Positions 7,501 to 7,542 of a DNA stretch of 7,542 nt are shown here, piece after piece; the stretch's first letter is position 1; each line of letters opens with the position of its first letter. The notes under the pieces are model-generated. The model was not told the origin of the DNA and ran no database searches. It saw only the letters and a program-made list of their open reading frames with translations. The stretch covers positions 1 through 7,542 of the forward strand of contig JBCBJZ010000163.1 in assembly GCA_038522635.1 (NCBI GenBank), given 5' to 3'. Source of the stretch: JBCBJZ01 sp038522635 (GTDB taxonomy: Bacteria > Pseudomonadota > Alphaproteobacteria > Rhizobiales > Hyphomicrobiaceae). The position numbers and the translations under genes were made by a program.

Positions 7501-7542
7501 CACCATCACCGATTATAAAACCGGCACCCCGCCCAAGAAGGC
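4517..7542 (+). CDS. addB: AddB, alphaproteobacterial type (3' end outside window)
   Basis: Seen: an open frame from GTG 4517 to the right edge, 1008 residues, no stop or frameshift. Landmarks: APQLFTIAPGQPFL 24-37, LLPTRRAAR 68-76, LLPRIRPIAQAQEDL near 100, HPRLSIWGPFEARL 703-716, NEKSWP 728-733 and AAHDF near 763. The C-terminal PD-(D/E)XK nuclease has LSVTAIKTWL, H895, D986 in ARADRIE, and D999/K1001 in TDYKTG. Known: AddB pairs with AddA as helicase-nuclease that processes double-strand breaks for RecA-dependent recombination, replacing RecBCD; alphaproteobacteria have a distinct AddB type. Proteins of this type run to roughly 1000-1060 residues, so little seems missing; addA is expected next. 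Odd: no Walker A GKT near the N-terminus, one cysteine only (C521), a low-complexity insert about 314-335, and a 22-residue N-terminal extension. The start may instead be GTG 4487. Confidence 0.93.
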   Translation, partial: MRPAPGLRPDKAAAFGASSSRLSAPQLFTIAPGQPFLRHLARAILNGDLPTPGGTPPDPLALARFTILLPTRRAARALSDAFLDEVRARQGLSDTAPHAMLLPRIRPIAQAQEDLSLLTGLSHASASLAGGDEAHLPPAVNEMERRLVLTQLVLAWAQAQRDAAGPETVAAGAAIRTPAQAAKLAGELGHLIDLVETEGVSLDGLARLVPDDLAAHWQETLAFLQIITAFWPRHLEERRLLSPMDHRNRVLHAQAERISATPLPAPLIVAGVTGSIPATVALMQAVARDRLGAIVLPGFDAEAPADELLAMLRPGSSEGPGTRQGESDHANAKADAVNDDGGHPEHPQHSLHRLVTALGATPADVLPLPATSPPSPEAPPSSARTARNRLINRAMAPASASDRWHSFMADQTPQTIEAAFTGVHLIEAPSVGDEAETIALILRAAAEVPGRTAALVSPDRRLARRVAARLASFGITVDDSAGRPFVKTVPGTFLALIAHVVASDFAPAAVTALMKHPLFRCGLPAGDVRRAARAVELRVFRRLYLGAGLAGIRAGLVATSNEDFAVDGAKPRPLNRKVMADVKALLFAMEQAFAPWGDALAHREPLNLKTLARHHANAAAALSALPDHERDGSSPQASAAPVLPAGDALSPLWAGDAGEAAAAFFAGLLDPDITAPTIAPTDYPELYRGLTATQTVRTRHPVHPRLSIWGPFEARLQQPDVVVLGSLNEKSWPEVADPGPWLNRPMRRALGLPAPEAAIGYAAHDFTMLMGADTVYLTRSAKVDGVPTVASRWLLRLEALLAGGANQQPLAAWLKPDQPWLAWARHRDSAAPAPAILAPSPRPPLGYRPRRLSVTAIKTWLENPYAIHAAHVLALSPLPALEGEPDAKVRGIIVHEILSRFAQTHPNLPADIEGAFERIAVETLGALGAHPRVRALWLPRLRRFATWFAAHEPAWRTEVERLITETAGEAHFDAPAGTFTLSARADRIEARATGLTITDYKTGTPPKK
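4532..4560 (+). repeat. Small hairpin plus 14-bp perfect palindrome at the murU/addB junction
   Basis: GGGCTTCGCCC (4532-4542; 4-bp stem, 3-nt loop) is followed by the perfect palindrome AAGGCTGCAGCCTT (4547-4560). Both lie between the murU stop and the first residues conserved in AddB, and are translated only as the non-conserved AddB extension. No U-run follows, so it does not look like an intrinsic terminator. It could be a remnant of a small intergenic palindromic element or a control hairpin for addB; the sequence does not decide. Confidence 0.5.

Noticed and set aside
4517..7542. Helicase-nuclease as part of an anti-phage defence island
   Set aside because: All landmarks match the housekeeping alphaproteobacterial AddB, and the neighbours are core genes. 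No mobile or defence genes are present.

Overview
The window is a block of ordinary, tightly packed bacterial chromosome. Four coding regions all read on the + strand, with no mobile element, RNA gene or CRISPR array. G+C is roughly 65% by eye. The gene types, the gene order and the alphaproteobacterial form of AddB point to an alphaproteobacterium, most likely Hyphomicrobiales (Rhizobiales) or a close relative. Only four GANTC sites are visible in 7.5 kb, which fits a lineage with CcrM-type cell-cycle methylation.

Layout: (1) 2-2059, the 3' part of a multi-PAS sensor-kinase-like protein. The H-box histidine is replaced by tyrosine (Tyr382 of the visible part), the hallmark of the cell-cycle pseudokinase DivL. 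(2) 2052-3719, overlapping the end of divL, a fusion of TsaE (ATPase for t6A tRNA modification) with an AmgK-like sugar kinase (peptidoglycan recycling). (3) 3772-4503, a MurU-like nucleotidyltransferase preceded by a good Shine-Dalgarno. (4) about 4517 to the right edge, nearly all of alphaproteobacterial-type AddB (double-strand-break repair). It is cut by the window in its C-terminal nuclease domain. I checked its reading frame codon by codon from 4559 to 7540 and it has no stop.

How they work together: the AmgK-like domain and MurU would act in sequence (MurNAc to MurNAc-1-phosphate to UDP-MurNAc) to recycle cell wall, and AddB would work with AddA, expected just downstream. DivL and TsaE serve cell-cycle signalling and translation fidelity. 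The overlap and short gaps (8 bp overlap, 52 bp, about 13 bp) suggest one transcription unit whose promoter lies left of the window.

I see no wholly new system. Points worth a second look are the Tyr pseudokinase H-box, the TsaE-AmgK fusion with its altered Brenner motif and hexanucleotide-repeat insertion, the start-codon hairpin at the divL/tsaE junction, the palindrome-bearing murU-addB junction read as an AddB N-terminal extension, and the loss from AddB of the P-loop and the Fe-S cysteine seen in Firmicute AddB.
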